Assembly (NCBI RefSeq): GCF_002871795.1
Contig: NZ_PNHL01000013.1
Span: forward strand, 27,081-91,080
Reading direction: 5' to 3'
Length of the DNA stretch: 64,000 nucleotides
From: Brachybacterium sp. UMB0905
Lineage (GTDB): Bacteria; Actinomycetota; Actinomycetes; Actinomycetales; Dermabacteraceae
Both the position numbers and the translations under genes were made by a program. Shown here piece after piece: positions 1 through 9,416 of the stretch; the stretch's first letter is position 1, and the number at the start of each line of letters is the position of its first letter. Under the pieces are notes generated by a model. The model was not told where the DNA came from. It ran no database searches and saw only the letters and a program-made list of their open reading frames with translations.

Positions 1-1464
1 AGCATGAACGCTATGAAGGGCGCGATCGCTCAGTCCGCCCTGCACTGGGGTGTGAACGCCTGGGCGGTGTACGGCATCGTCGGCCTGGCGGTTGCGTACA
101 TCTCCTATCGGCGCGGCAGGGTGCCGCTGATGAGCTCGGTGGTTTCGAGCCTGTGGGGCGGTGACCACACTTCTCCTGCCAGCCGCATCATCGACGCGCT
201 CGCGATCATCGCGACTCTGTTCGGAACCGCCGCATCACTCGGGATCGGCGCACTGCAGATCGCCCGCGGCGTGGAGATCGTGGGCGGGCTGGGGGCCGCC
301 GGCAACACCCTGGCCCTCTTCATCATCACCGTGCTGACCATCGGCACGATCATCTCCGCCGTTTCAGGAGTGGCCAGGGGCATTCGCATGCTCTCCAACA
401 TCAACATGGTGCTCTCGGTGGGCCTGGCGGTGTTCTTCTTCGTCGTCGGCCCCACCGTGTTCCTCATCAACATCATCCCCGGCGCGATCACCGAATATTT
501 CGGCACCATGCCGGACATGCTCGCGGCGAACATGGCCGAGGGTGAGGATATGCAGGCCTTCCTCTCCGCCTGGACCACCTTCTACTGGGCCTGGTGGGTG
601 AGCTGGGCACCGTTCGTCGGGGTGTTCGTCGCCAAGATCTCCCGCGGCCGCACTATCCGCCAGTTCGTGCTGGGTGTTCTGCTGATCCCCTCGACCATCA
701 TCGTTCTGGCTTTCGCCATCCTGGGCGGTACCGCGATCTGGCTCCAGCGCCGCGCCAGCGAGCTCGACGAGCTGGGGAACACGGTCGGCATCGCCGCTTC
801 GGAGGGGGCGATCGCCCCCGACGGGACGACGGACTCCTTGCCGCTGCCCGCCGAGATCTTCTACGCCGTGGTGGACCAGCTACCTGGCGGTGGACTCGTC
901 GCGACAGCCGTCATCGTGGTCCTGGCGATCTTCTTCATCACCACCGCGGACTCCGCGTCCCTGGTCAACTCGCAGCTGTCCCAGGGCGGCAACCCCAACC
1001 CGAATCGGCTGGTGACGGCGTTCTGGGTGCTGTGCATGTCCGGGATTGCCGTGGTGATCCTGCTGTTCGGGGGCGAGAACGCGCTATCGGGTCTGCAGAA
1101 CCTCGTGGTGGTGACCGCTACCCCCTTCGCGGTGATCCTTGTGGCGATGGCGGTGGCACTGGTCAAGGAACTTCGATATGACCCCATGGCGATCCGCGAC
1201 CACTTCCAGGATGCCGCGCTGGAGAACGCGGTGAAGCAGGGCGTGACCGAGTATGGCGATCACTTCGCGCTGGCGATCGAACCGACCACCACTGACAGCG
1301 AGTACGCGACCGGAGGGGATTTCGATTCCACCGCCCCGGAGTTCACCGAGTGGTACACCCGCACCGACGAAGACGGCAATCCGGTGGAGTATGACTACGA
1401 GCGCGGCCAGTACATCGAACCGGCGGGCGAAAGCCCGACGGGGGCCGATACCCCGCGCGACTGA
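1..1464 (+). CDS. BCCT-family betaine/choline/carnitine transporter, 3' part
   Basis: Secondary transporter of the BCCT family, which takes up compatible solutes such as glycine betaine in symport with Na+ or H+. The reading frame is open to the window edge. The first visible residues (ALHWGVNAWAVYG) match the family after its first few membrane helices, so about 150 N-terminal residues lie outside the window. The family signature YWAWWVSWAPFVGVFVAKIS followed by RGRTIRQF is at residues 194-220 of the visible part, within a series of about nine hydrophobic helices. The last ~80 residues form an acidic, hydrophilic cytoplasmic tail like the osmosensing tails of BetP-type carriers. Substrate cannot be told from the sequence. 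Only family membership is certain. Confidence 0.93.
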   Translation, partial: SMNAMKGAIAQSALHWGVNAWAVYGIVGLAVAYISYRRGRVPLMSSVVSSLWGGDHTSPASRIIDALAIIATLFGTAASLGIGALQIARGVEIVGGLGAAGNTLALFIITVLTIGTIISAVSGVARGIRMLSNINMVLSVGLAVFFFVVGPTVFLINIIPGAITEYFGTMPDMLAANMAEGEDMQAFLSAWTTFYWAWWVSWAPFVGVFVAKISRGRTIRQFVLGVLLIPSTIIVLAFAILGGTAIWLQRRASELDELGNTVGIAASEGAIAPDGTTDSLPLPAEIFYAVVDQLPGGGLVATAVIVVLAIFFITTADSASLVNSQLSQGGNPNPNRLVTAFWVLCMSGIAVVILLFGGENALSGLQNLVVVTATPFAVILVAMAVALVKELRYDPMAIRDHFQDAALENAVKQGVTEYGDHFALAIEPTTTDSEYATGGDFDSTAPEFTEWYTRTDEDGNPVEYDYERGQYIEPAGESPTGADTPRD

Positions 1465-1529
1465 CCCCCAGCCGTTCCCGCTACGATCACCTCACCCGAT
1501 GGATCCAGCACCCCAGGAGACGCGACCCG

Positions 1530-2060
1530 ATGACCGAGGCCCAGCCCGCCTACCACGCCGATTCCTCTGACCTGGTGGACAAGGAGGTGCTGACCTGGGA
1601 GCGGTTCGGCACCGCCACGAGGGAGCTCGCGCAGGCCGTCGCGGATTCCGACTTCAGCCCGGAGATCATCATCGCGGTGGCGCGCGGCGGTCTGCTGCCG
1701 GCCGGCGGGCTCTCCTATGCGCTGGGTGTGAAGCTCTCCGATGCGATCAACGTGGAGTTCTACACCGACGTCCATGAGACGCTGCCGGACCCGGTGCTGC
1801 TGGCCCCGATGCTGGACACCGAATCCATCAAGGGCAAGAGACTCCTGGTGGTCGACGATGTCGCGGACTCCGGGCGCACCCTCGCTCTGGTGCTCGATCT
1901 GCTGCGGGACATGGGCGCCGATGCGCGCAGCGCCGTGCTGTACGCGAAGTCCGCCTCCGTGGTGGACCCGGACTTCGTATGGCACCGCACCGATGAGTGG
2001 ATCGTCTTCCCGTGGTCGGCGCAGCCGCCGGTCACTCCTGGTGGGGGCGCTGCGGGCTGA
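1530..2060 (+). CDS. phosphoribosyltransferase (xanthine/guanine PRT-like)
   Basis: Type I phosphoribosyltransferase of 176 residues. The PRPP-binding loop LLVVDDVADSGRTL is at residues 105-118, and a basic/Gly loop VARGGLLPAG sits near residue 50, as in the small xanthine/guanine phosphoribosyltransferases. It probably transfers a ribose-phosphate from PRPP to a purine base in the cytoplasm (salvage), but the base is not settled by sequence. The ATG at 1530 follows CAGGAGACGCGACCCG, a good ribosome binding site. The last 29 bases overlap the end of the convergent DUF808 gene. A TACGAT at 1482-1487 could be its -10 element. Confidence 0.88.
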   Translation: MTEAQPAYHADSSDLVDKEVLTWERFGTATRELAQAVADSDFSPEIIIAVARGGLLPAGGLSYALGVKLSDAINVEFYTDVHETLPDPVLLAPMLDTESIKGKRLLVVDDVADSGRTLALVLDLLRDMGADARSAVLYAKSASVVDPDFVWHRTDEWIVFPWSAQPPVTPGGGAAG

Positions 2061-3114
2061 CCGCGCGCGAACCCGAGGCAGGGCCCTGGGCGGTGTCTGC
2101 GGCGGAGTCGCTGGGATGGCCTGCTGAGCTCGCAGCAGTGCTGGGCACGTCGGCATCTGCAGCCGCATCGTGCCCGTCCTCGTTCGCGTGGTGCCCGATG
2201 GGCAGCAGGTGCATGATCCCCGCGGCGACCAGGCCGATCACCAGGCCGAACAGGAACGAGAAGAACGTGTTGACCAGCCACGCGAGTGCCGTGCCGACAC
2301 CGGCGACGCCGTGGACCTGCTCCTCGAGGTGGTGCACGAAACCGTAGGGCTGAGCGAGCCCCAGATCGTGGGTGCCCACCAGCAGGATGTGCCCACCCAC
2401 CCACAGCATCGCGACCATGCCCACGTAGCTGATGACCTTCATGACGGTCGGCATCCCCTGCACCAGGCCGGTGCCGAACCTGCGCTTCGCCGCGGAAGCG
2501 TCCTCATCACGGGCCATCGCCAGGCCGATGTCGTCCATCTTCACCAGGATCGCCACCGCCCCGTACACCAGGGCGGTGATGCCGATCGCGATGACCACGA
2601 GCACCGCAGCGCGCATCCACACGCTGTCGGTGTCCACCGAGTTCATGGAGATCACCATGATCTCCGCGGAGAGGATGAGGTCGGTGCGCACCGCGCCCTT
2701 GACCACCGTGTCCTCCGCATCAGTGCCCGTCGCAGCTGCGGGCGCCTTCTTCTCGACACCCCGGACCAGCTCGATGATCTTTTCCGCGCCCTCGAAGGAG
2801 AGGTACAGGCCGCCCAGCATCAGCAGCGGTGTCAGCAGCCAGGGGGCGAACACGCTCAGCAGCAGCAGGATCGGCAGGATGATCAGCAGCTTGTTGCGCA
2901 GCGACCCCTTGGTGATCCGCCAGATGATCGGCAGCTCCCGCTTGGGCTTGATGCCCTGCACATACTGCGGCGTGACCGCCGCGTCGTCGATCACCACACC
3001 AAGTGCCTTCGTCCCGGCGCGGCTCGAGGCCGCTGCCACATCATCGGCGCTCGCGGCGGCCAGGCGCGCGAGCGCGGCGACGTCATCGAGCAGTGCGGCA
3101 AGTCCACCGGCCAT
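2032..3114 (-). CDS. DUF808 family membrane protein
   Basis: Integral membrane protein of the DUF808 (YedI-like) family, 360 residues. The N-terminus MAGGLAALLDDVAALARLAA and the following VVIDDAAVTPQYVQG are typical of the family. Hydrophobic segments occur near residues 70-110, 165-190, 215-240 and 275-310. The C-terminal ~45 residues are hydrophilic and His/Asp/Ala/Ser-rich. The ATG at 3114 was chosen because the family N-terminus begins there and AGAAGGA lies just upstream; a longer reading frame extends to 4116 but only opposes the MFS gene. The function is unknown for the family. It converges on the phosphoribosyltransferase and overlaps it by 29 bp. Confidence 0.9.
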   Translation of the reverse strand: MAGGLAALLDDVAALARLAAASADDVAAASSRAGTKALGVVIDDAAVTPQYVQGIKPKRELPIIWRITKGSLRNKLLIILPILLLLSVFAPWLLTPLLMLGGLYLSFEGAEKIIELVRGVEKKAPAAATGTDAEDTVVKGAVRTDLILSAEIMVISMNSVDTDSVWMRAAVLVVIAIGITALVYGAVAILVKMDDIGLAMARDEDASAAKRRFGTGLVQGMPTVMKVISYVGMVAMLWVGGHILLVGTHDLGLAQPYGFVHHLEEQVHGVAGVGTALAWLVNTFFSFLFGLVIGLVAAGIMHLLPIGHHANEDGHDAAADADVPSTAASSAGHPSDSAADTAQGPASGSRAVSPQRPHQE

Positions 3115-3243
3115 CGGATCCTTCTTCCCCTCGGGCAGCACCGCGGTCGCGGCTCGGCACAGAATAGCGGCCCGGGGCACAGGATCCTGCCCTACAGTGG
3201 CCCGGGCTCGGGAGGCGCTCGGGCCGCACAGCAAGGAGCGGCA

Positions 3244-4413
3244 GTGGACGGCATGCGCACGTGGCTGGGGGTGACATCCCTGGCCGTGGGGATCTTCGTG
3301 CTCATCACCGTCGAGGAGCTGCCCATCGGGGTGCTCTCGGTGATGGCCCCGGATCTGGGGGTCAGCGAGGGCGTCGCGGGGCTCGCGGTGACCGTCCCCG
3401 GCGTGCTCGCCGCCCTCGTGGCGATGTCCACACCCCTGCTGGTCCGGGGGCTGGACCGGCGCCTGGTGCTCATCATCGCTCTGCTCAGCGTGGTGATCTC
3501 CTGCGCTCTCAGCATCATCGCCCCGAGCTTCGGATGGCTGCTGCTGGCACGACTGTTCGCCGGGGTGTCCATCGGCCTGTACTGGGCGGTCCTCCCGATC
3601 GTGGCAATGGGCCAGGTGGAGCCCCACCGCGTCCCTGCCGCGCTGACGCTCGCCTTCAGCGGCACCGGCGGTGCGCTCGTGCTGGGCGTGCCCACCGCCG
3701 CATGGATCGGCTCCCACGTGGGCTGGCGCGCCTCCTTCGCGGTGGTGGGAGCCGTCGCAGCCCTCGTCGCCGTGGCTATCCTGCTGCTGGTCCGGCCGGT
3801 CCACTCCCGGCAGGCCGTCACCCCCTCCATGATGCGCACCGCTCTGACCACCCGGGCCGTGCGCTACGTGCTGGCCTTCACGGGCCTCGGCGTGGTGGGC
3901 CAGTTCGCCACCTACAGCTATGTCAGCCCGCTGCTGGTCCAGCGCGCCCAGGTGCCGCTGCGCGATCTCGGGCTGCTTCTGCTGCTGTTCGGCATCGCCG
4001 GGCTGATCGGAAACTTCGCCGTCGGCCCGCTGATCCGCCGCAGCGCTCCACTCGCGGTGCTGGTGGTGATCGGCGGGACCCTCGCAGCGTTGCTCGCCGT
4101 GCTCGTGCTGGTGCACTCACCGGGGGCCGCGATGATCGTCATGCCGCTGTGGGGGCTGTGCGTCGGGGCGGTGTCCGTCAGCGTGCAGGCGTTCATCACC
4201 GCCGAAGCCCCGGAGGTCCTCGAGGAAGGCACCGCGCTGAACAGCGCCATGTTCAACGCCTCCATCGCCGTCGGGGCACTGATGGGAGGCATGGTCCTGG
4301 ACCGCGCCGGAATGGATCCGATGATCCTCACCTCGGTGATCCTGGTCGGAGCGGCGACGGTGCTGGCCGCCGATTACCTGCGCCGACTGGGGGCACGGCC
4401 CGCCCGGCCCTGA
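3244..4413 (+). CDS. MFS transporter, DHA1-type drug/sugar efflux
   Basis: Major facilitator superfamily exporter of 389 residues with 12 predicted hydrophobic helices and the cytoplasmic loop VRGLDRR between helices 2 and 3. The opening TVEELPIGVLSVMAPDLGVS resembles AraJ/sugar-efflux and drug-efflux DHA1 members. The GTG at 3244 is preferred because AAGGAG at 3233-3238 is 5 nt before it; the next ATG, at 3253, would be 14 nt away. It is transcribed divergently from the DUF808 gene. Substrate is unknown. Confidence 0.88.
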   Translation: MDGMRTWLGVTSLAVGIFVLITVEELPIGVLSVMAPDLGVSEGVAGLAVTVPGVLAALVAMSTPLLVRGLDRRLVLIIALLSVVISCALSIIAPSFGWLLLARLFAGVSIGLYWAVLPIVAMGQVEPHRVPAALTLAFSGTGGALVLGVPTAAWIGSHVGWRASFAVVGAVAALVAVAILLLVRPVHSRQAVTPSMMRTALTTRAVRYVLAFTGLGVVGQFATYSYVSPLLVQRAQVPLRDLGLLLLLFGIAGLIGNFAVGPLIRRSAPLAVLVVIGGTLAALLAVLVLVHSPGAAMIVMPLWGLCVGAVSVSVQAFITAEAPEVLEEGTALNSAMFNASIAVGALMGGMVLDRAGMDPMILTSVILVGAATVLAADYLRRLGARPARP

Positions 4414-4454
4414 CTCACGGCAGGGCGGGGCGGGACGCGCTCAGCGCGGAGAGC

Positions 4455-6920
4455 TCATTCGTTGTCCCCGCCGGTGTCGAGCCCGGCGGCTGCGGCATCG
4501 CCGCCGTCATCCCACTGCCAGGCGGCGATCTCCGGCAGGTCCTCGCCCTCGGCGTACGCGTAGGCCCGTGCGCGCAGCCGCTCGTCCTCCATCCGCTGGC
4601 GCAGGCTCGCGTAGCGGGTCCCGAGCCCGTCGACCCGGTCGATCACGTCCATCACCAGGTGGAAGCGGTCCGTGTCGTTGCGCATGAGCATGTCGAAGGG
4701 CGTGGTGGTGGTGCCCTCCTCCTTGTAGCCGCGCACGTGCATTCGCGAGTGGCGGTCGTGCCGGTAGGCCAGGCGATGGATCAGCCACGGGTAACCGTGG
4801 TAGGCGAAGATCACCGGGATGTCCTCGCCGAAGTACCCCTCGAAGTCCTTCTGCGACAGCCCGTGCGGGTGCTCGGTGTCGTCCTGGAGACGCATCAGGT
4901 CCACGACGTTGATCACGCGCACCTTGAGGCCGGGGACCTCCTCGCGCAGGATCTTCGCCGCCGCGAGCACCTCGATCGTCGGGATGTCGCCGGCAGCGGC
5001 GAGGACCACGTCGGGCTCTTGCCCGGCCACCTCGGTGCCCGCCCATTCCCAGACTCCCAGGCCGCGCGCGCAGTGCAGCACGGCCTCATCCATGCTCAGC
5101 CAGTTCGGGTTCGGCTGCTTTCCGGCCACCACCACGTTCACGTACTGCTTCGAGCGCAGGCAGTGGTCATAGGTGGACAGCAGCGTGTTCGCATCCGGCG
5201 GCAGGTACACCCGCACGATCTCCGCCTTCTTGTTGACCATGTGATCGATGAAGCCGGGGTCCTGGTGCGAGAAGCCGTTGTGGTCCTGCCTCCACACATG
5301 GGAGCTCAGCAGGTAGTTCAACGAGGCGATGGGGCGGCGCCACTCGATCTCGTTCGTGACCTTCAGCCACTTGGCGTGCTGGTTCACCATCGAGTCGACG
5401 ATGTGGATGAAGGCCTCGTAGGAGGAGAACATGCCGTGGCGGCCGGTGAGCAGGTAGCCCTCGAGCCACCCCTGGCACTGGTGCTCGGAGAGCATCTCCA
5501 TCACGCGGCCCGCACGGGCCAGATGCTCCTGGTGGTCATGGTCCTCGAAGTCCGCATTCCACTGCTTGTCGGTGACCTCGTAGACGGCCTGCAGACGGTT
5601 CGAGGCGGTCTCATCCGGCCCGAAGATGCGGAAGGTCGTGGGGTTATCCCGCGCGACGTCCCGCAGGAAGGTGCCCAGCACCTTCGTGGCCTCGGCGAGA
5701 GTGCCGCCCGGACCGGGCACGTCCACGGCGTAGTCGCGGAAGTCAGGCATCCGCAGCGGGGCGAGGACCGATCCGCCGTTGGTGATGGGGTTCGCCGACA
5801 TGCGCAGCTCCCCCTCCGGGGCCGTCTGCGCGATCTCCTCGCGCAGGCGGCCGCCCTCGTCGAACAGCTCCTCGGGGCGATACGACCGCATCCAGTCATC
5901 GAGGTCGCGCAGGTGCTCCTCGGTGTCGCGGGCGTTCGCGAGCGGCACCTGGTGGGAACGCCAGGAGCCTTCGGTCTGCTGCCCGTCGATCTCCTTCGGC
6001 CCGGTCCATCCCTTCGGGGTGCGGAAGATGATCATCGGCCAGGCCGGACGCACGGTCTCGCGGCCGGCCTCGGCGTCCTCCGCCGCCTGTCGCTTGATCG
6101 CGGCGATCGCATCCAGTGCCTGGTCCATGACCTTTGCGAACCGGCGGTGGATGGAGAGATGGTCCTCGTCGTCGAACCCGGCGGTGAAGACCAGGGGATC
6201 GTGGCCGTAGCCGCGCATCAGCGAGACCAGCTCGTCCTCCCCGATACGGGCCAGCAGCGTGGGATTGGCGATCTTGTAGCCGTTCAGGTGAAGGATCGGC
6301 AGCACCACGCCGTCCTGCTGGGGATTCACGAACTTGTTCGAGTGCCAGGAGGTGGCGAGCGGGCCGGTCTCCGCCTCGCCGTCTCCCACCACGGTGAAGG
6401 CGATCTGATCGGGGTTGTCGAACATCGCACCGTAGGCATGGGAGAGGGAATAGCCCAGCTCCCCGCCTTCGTGGATCGAGCCGGGCGTCTCCGGTGCCAC
6501 ATGCGAGGGAACCCCGCCGGGGAAGGAAAACTGGGTGAACAGCCGCTTCAGGCCCTCCTCGTCCTCGCCGACCGCGGGGTAGACCTCGGAGTACGTGCGC
6601 TCGAGGTACGTGGCGGCCACGAGCCCGGGCCCGCCGTGACCCGGACCGGTCACGTACATGGCATGCAGGTCGCGCTGCCGGATCGCCCGGTTGGCGTGCG
6701 CGTAGAGGAAGGTGAGTCCCGGGGTGGTGCCCCAGTGCCCCAGCAGCCTCGGCTTGACGTGCTCGCGCTGCAGCGGGCGGCGCAGCAGGGGATTGTCCTT
6801 GAGGTAGATCTGTCCCACCGAAAGGTAGTTGGCGGCGCGCCACCAGGCGTCGAGCCGCTCGAGGTCCTTCTTCTGCGGGGCGGAGGCGGGGGAGTCCGGC
6901 CAACGGGGGATCGTGGTCAT
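4455..6920 (-). CDS. xfp: xylulose-5-phosphate/fructose-6-phosphate phosphoketolase
   Basis: Thiamine-diphosphate enzyme (821 residues, normal length) that splits xylulose 5-phosphate, and often fructose 6-phosphate, with phosphate to give acetyl phosphate and an aldose phosphate. Family motifs are intact: [14 protein letters not shown] at 27-40, GHWGTTPG at 61-68, GPGHGGPG at 92-99 and the ThDP-binding GDGEAETGP at 179-187. The ATG at 6920 starts the family N-terminus; an in-frame ATG at 6983 would add 21 residues with no family counterpart. No acetate kinase or phosphotransacetylase gene is adjacent, so it stands alone here. It converges with the MFS gene across 41 bp. Confidence 0.96.
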   Translation of the reverse strand: MTTIPRWPDSPASAPQKKDLERLDAWWRAANYLSVGQIYLKDNPLLRRPLQREHVKPRLLGHWGTTPGLTFLYAHANRAIRQRDLHAMYVTGPGHGGPGLVAATYLERTYSEVYPAVGEDEEGLKRLFTQFSFPGGVPSHVAPETPGSIHEGGELGYSLSHAYGAMFDNPDQIAFTVVGDGEAETGPLATSWHSNKFVNPQQDGVVLPILHLNGYKIANPTLLARIGEDELVSLMRGYGHDPLVFTAGFDDEDHLSIHRRFAKVMDQALDAIAAIKRQAAEDAEAGRETVRPAWPMIIFRTPKGWTGPKEIDGQQTEGSWRSHQVPLANARDTEEHLRDLDDWMRSYRPEELFDEGGRLREEIAQTAPEGELRMSANPITNGGSVLAPLRMPDFRDYAVDVPGPGGTLAEATKVLGTFLRDVARDNPTTFRIFGPDETASNRLQAVYEVTDKQWNADFEDHDHQEHLARAGRVMEMLSEHQCQGWLEGYLLTGRHGMFSSYEAFIHIVDSMVNQHAKWLKVTNEIEWRRPIASLNYLLSSHVWRQDHNGFSHQDPGFIDHMVNKKAEIVRVYLPPDANTLLSTYDHCLRSKQYVNVVVAGKQPNPNWLSMDEAVLHCARGLGVWEWAGTEVAGQEPDVVLAAAGDIPTIEVLAAAKILREEVPGLKVRVINVVDLMRLQDDTEHPHGLSQKDFEGYFGEDIPVIFAYHGYPWLIHRLAYRHDRHSRMHVRGYKEEGTTTTPFDMLMRNDTDRFHLVMDVIDRVDGLGTRYASLRQRMEDERLRARAYAYAEGEDLPEIAAWQWDDGGDAAAAGLDTGGDNE

Positions 6921-7191
6921 GGTGTCAGAGCACCTTTCCGAGTCGACGTGCCCGCGGCGCTGCCGCGGGAAGTTGTCTTCCACCGTACGGCGCGAGGGAA
7001 GTGACAGGAAGGGATGTCCGGAGCTGGTGGCGCCTCGGGGCGACCCGTCGGGGAGAGGTGCGCAGAGGGACGATAAGGCGCAGATGAGAGTCTTTTCAGA
7101 GGAAGGCCGACGCTAGTGTGGAGCCTTTACGCTGGTCACATCGCAGACATCGTGGCGCCCGTGTCCGGGCGTCAGGAATCAGGAGGGCCCC
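6921..7191. promoter_or_regulatory. divergent intergenic region between xfp and the PepSY lipoprotein
   Basis: A 271-bp gap holding the promoters of two divergent genes. TAGTGT at 7114-7119 could be a -10 for the lipoprotein, leaving a ~65-nt leader. The strong Shine-Dalgarno AGGAGG of the lipoprotein is at 7181-7186. No clear -35 element or operator was recognised on either strand. Confidence 0.4.
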
Positions 7192-7902
7192 CTGAACCGC
7201 GCCCTCATCCGCCCCGCCCCGCTGCGAGCTGCTGCCGCTGGTCTGCTCGCCCTGGCATTCGCCACCGGCTGCAGCGCCGGCAGCGAGGAGCAGGGCGACG
7301 CCACTGACGCCCCCGGCATCGGCCAAGAGGAGGGCGACGCCGACGCTGAAGACCCGGCCGCGAGCGGCGGCGGTGACGACCAGGCGAGCGACGGCGGTGG
7401 TGCCGCGGCGAGCGACGGCTGGGGAGAGACTGCAGAGGACACCGCAGCGGCCGCGCCCCTGCCGGCCGACGCGGACCTCGCGACCGAGGCGCTGCCCGTC
7501 CCGGCCGAGGAGGCGGTGCGGATCGCGACCGAGGCAGCCGGTGGGGGCGATCTGGTGCAGATCGACATCGATCACGAGGACGGCAGCTGGCAGTGGGAGG
7601 TCGAGCTCGCCGCCGACACCGTGCGTCACGACGTCACCGTGGACGCGACCACCGGCGATGTCGTCGAGCAGGAACAGGACGACGAGGACGAGCAGGATCC
7701 TATCGTGGATGTCACCACGCCTCTGGCCTGGCAGGACGCCCTGGACCTCGCGGTTCAGGAGGTGCCCGGCGCGGTCAGCGGCTGGGTGCTGGACTCCGAC
7801 GACGGCGTGATCGCCTATGAGATCGACATCGAGCGCGAGGACGGCGGCGACGTCGACGTCCTCGTGGAGGTCGAAAGCTCTCAGGTGACCGTCGACGACT
7901 GA
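7192..7902 (+). CDS. secreted lipoprotein with two PepSY-like domains, CTG start codon
   Basis: The start is inferred to be CTG at 7192, 5 nt after a perfect AGGAGG (7181-7186). In this frame there is no ATG, GTG or TTG between the upstream stop (7114) and 7192. Translation from CTG gives 236 residues with a textbook lipoprotein signal peptide: two Arg (3 and 7), then AAAAGLLALAFATGC with the lipid-accepting Cys27. An acidic Gly/Asp/Ala linker covers residues 28-95. Two PepSY-like repeats follow (about 103-165 and 172-236), each with an AxxxAxxxxPG-like helix and a strand-rich half (VELAADTVRHDVTVDATTGD). PepSY domains are known as inhibitory or protein-binding modules; the partner is not evident. 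A GTG start at 7516 would lose the signal peptide and half a domain. Confidence 0.82.
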   Translation: MNRALIRPAPLRAAAAGLLALAFATGCSAGSEEQGDATDAPGIGQEEGDADAEDPAASGGGDDQASDGGGAAASDGWGETAEDTAAAAPLPADADLATEALPVPAEEAVRIATEAAGGGDLVQIDIDHEDGSWQWEVELAADTVRHDVTVDATTGDVVEQEQDDEDEQDPIVDVTTPLAWQDALDLAVQEVPGAVSGWVLDSDDGVIAYEIDIEREDGGDVDVLVEVESSQVTVDD

Positions 7903-7918
7903 TCGGGCGACGTGACGC

Positions 7919-7951
7919 AGCGGGGGCGGGGTCGATGACCCCGCCCCCGCT
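7919..7951. terminator. bidirectional hairpin terminator
   Basis: A perfect 15-bp inverted repeat, AGCGGGGGCGGGGTC / GACCCCGCCCCCGCT, with a GAT loop, sits in the 70-bp gap between two convergent genes. There is no T-run, which is common for actinobacterial terminators. It should serve the lipoprotein gene and, in the other direction, the amidohydrolase gene. Confidence 0.8.
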
Positions 7952-7972
7952 GTGTCGCTGCACCGCACGTGA

Positions 7973-9154
7973 TCAGCGCGGAGCGATCACCGCAGTCCCG
8001 TCGGCGTCTCGGTGCATGACCTCCTTGCCCGCCTGCCACACCCGTTCGGTGCGGTGGCGCACGTCCAAGGGGTCGCCCTCCCACAGCACGAGGTCCGCCT
8101 CCTTGCCCTCAGCGATCGAGCCGATGCGGTCCGCGAGCCCCAGCACCTCGGCGGGATTCAGGGTGATCGCCCGCAGCGCAGCGGCCGGATCCATGCCGTG
8201 CTTGACCGCGAGCGCCGCCTGATGGACCAGGAACTCGATGGGCACCACCGGGTGGTCGGTGATGATCGAGACCTTCACCCCAGCCGCGGTGAGGATCCCC
8301 GGTGCCTTCGGGGTGCGCTCACGCACCTCCACCTTCGAGCGGGAGACGATCAGCGGCCCGTACAGCACCGGAACTCCCGCGGCGGCGATGCGGTCGGCGA
8401 TCAGGTAGGACTCGGTGCCATGGTCCAGCACCAGCTCGTAGCCGAACTCCTCCGCGATGCGCAGCGCGGTGGCGATGTCATCGGCCCGGTGTGAGTGCTG
8501 CCGCCAGGGGATCTCCCGCGCCAGCACCTTCGCGAGTGCATCGGAGACCAGATCCGGATCCCGCTCATCCTCCGGCTTCGCCGCCCAGGCGCGGGCTTTC
8601 GCGAACGCTTGCCGGATCGTCAGAGCCACGCCCAGGCGCGTGGCGGGAGTGCGCTTCTGCTCGCCGTAGACCCGCTTCGGATTCTCGCCGAGCGCCGCCT
8701 TGATGCCCGAGGGTTCGCGCAGCACCATCTCGTCGACCACCCGGCCGTGTGTGCGCAGCGCGACCGCCAGCCCGCCGATGGGATTGCCCGAACCGGGGTT
8801 GACGTTCACCGCGGTGATGCCGCCTTCGATCGCGTCATCGAACCCGATCTCCATCGGGTTGATCGCATCGATCGCGCGGGCCGCGGCCATTACCGGGTCG
8901 GTCATCTCATTGGTGTCCTGCCCGGCCCAGCCCTCACCCTCCTCATGGACCCCCAGGTGGACATGGGCGTCGACGAACCCGGGCAGCAGCCACGCCCCGC
9001 CTGCATCGATCACCGCAGCGCCGTCGGGGATCGGGGCGTCGGGGCCGAGCGCAGTGATGCGGTCGCCGGTGACCACGACGGCGCCGTCGAAGGGCTCGGA
9101 CTCGATCGGGACGACGTGGGCGTTGGTGATGGCAAAGGTGTCGGGTGTGCTCAT
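7973..9154 (-). CDS. metal-dependent amidohydrolase (imidazolonepropionase-like)
   Basis: Cytoplasmic amidohydrolase-superfamily protein, 393 residues. The TIM-barrel metal motif DAHVHLG is at 62-68. Later metal/catalytic candidates are LDHGTES and IITDHPVVP, and the C-terminal ALRAITLNPAEVLGLADRIG / GKEADLVLWEGDPLDV block is typical of imidazolonepropionase-related and D-aminoacylase-like hydrolases. No hut genes are adjacent, so a role in histidine breakdown is not supported, and the substrate is unknown. ATG start at 9154. Confidence 0.88.
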   Translation of the reverse strand: MSTPDTFAITNAHVVPIESEPFDGAVVVTGDRITALGPDAPIPDGAAVIDAGGAWLLPGFVDAHVHLGVHEEGEGWAGQDTNEMTDPVMAAARAIDAINPMEIGFDDAIEGGITAVNVNPGSGNPIGGLAVALRTHGRVVDEMVLREPSGIKAALGENPKRVYGEQKRTPATRLGVALTIRQAFAKARAWAAKPEDERDPDLVSDALAKVLAREIPWRQHSHRADDIATALRIAEEFGYELVLDHGTESYLIADRIAAAGVPVLYGPLIVSRSKVEVRERTPKAPGILTAAGVKVSIITDHPVVPIEFLVHQAALAVKHGMDPAAALRAITLNPAEVLGLADRIGSIAEGKEADLVLWEGDPLDVRHRTERVWQAGKEVMHRDADGTAVIAPR

Positions 9155-9233
9155 GGCATGACCCTGTGCGGCGGCGGGCAGGACGTCAAGTCCGGTCCTG
9201 GCGCGGGATCACTCCTGGTGGCGTCTGGCCGGG

Positions 9234-9317
9234 ATGGTGCTCGTGGTGTTCGCGGTGGCGGCGATGGTGCTGCTGGGCGTGCAGTACAACCTGGTCGCCG
9301 CGCAGCTGCGTTTCTGA
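9234..9317 (+). CDS. possible small membrane peptide (27 aa)
   Basis: A short reading frame in the gap before ppk2: MVLVVFAVAAMVLLGVQYNL followed by VAAQLRF and a stop. It is one hydrophobic helix with a short polar tail. There is no good ribosome binding site; a CTG 36 nt upstream (9198) would add 12 residues (ARDHSWWRLAG...). It is listed because the composition is membrane-like, but it may be chance. Confidence 0.25.
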   Translation: MVLVVFAVAAMVLLGVQYNLVAAQLRF

Positions 9318-9365
9318 GCGAGGCACCGGATGCGGTGGCACTGACGGGTGGGGTGCGGGGCCGCA

Positions 9366-9394
9366 GGGCCGACGGATGCTCTGCCCGTCGGCCC
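9366..9394. terminator. 10-bp GC-rich hairpin upstream of ppk2
   Basis: Inverted repeat GGGCCGACGG / CCGTCGGCCC with a 9-nt loop, just before the ppk2 promoter element. It may insulate ppk2 from upstream transcription. The arm sequence recurs elsewhere in the window (see findings). Confidence 0.4.
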
Positions 9395-9404
9395 CGGTGC
9401 GCGG

Positions 9405-9410
9405 TACCCT
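9405..9410 (+). promoter_or_regulatory. -10-like TACCCT, leaderless ppk2
   Basis: TACCCT ends 6 nt before the ppk2 ATG, and no Shine-Dalgarno is present. This fits transcription starting at or next to the start codon. Confidence 0.45.
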
Positions 9411-9416
9411 GCGGGG

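Noticed and set aside
3261..7004. A very long plus-strand open frame (over 1,200 codons) opposite the phosphoketolase gene
   Set aside because: It is an antisense shadow of xfp and the MFS gene: low-complexity Arg/Gly/His composition, no motifs and no ribosome binding site.
7516..7902. GTG at 7516 as the start of the PepSY gene
   Set aside because: No ribosome binding site there, and it would remove a perfect lipoprotein signal peptide that continues in frame upstream.
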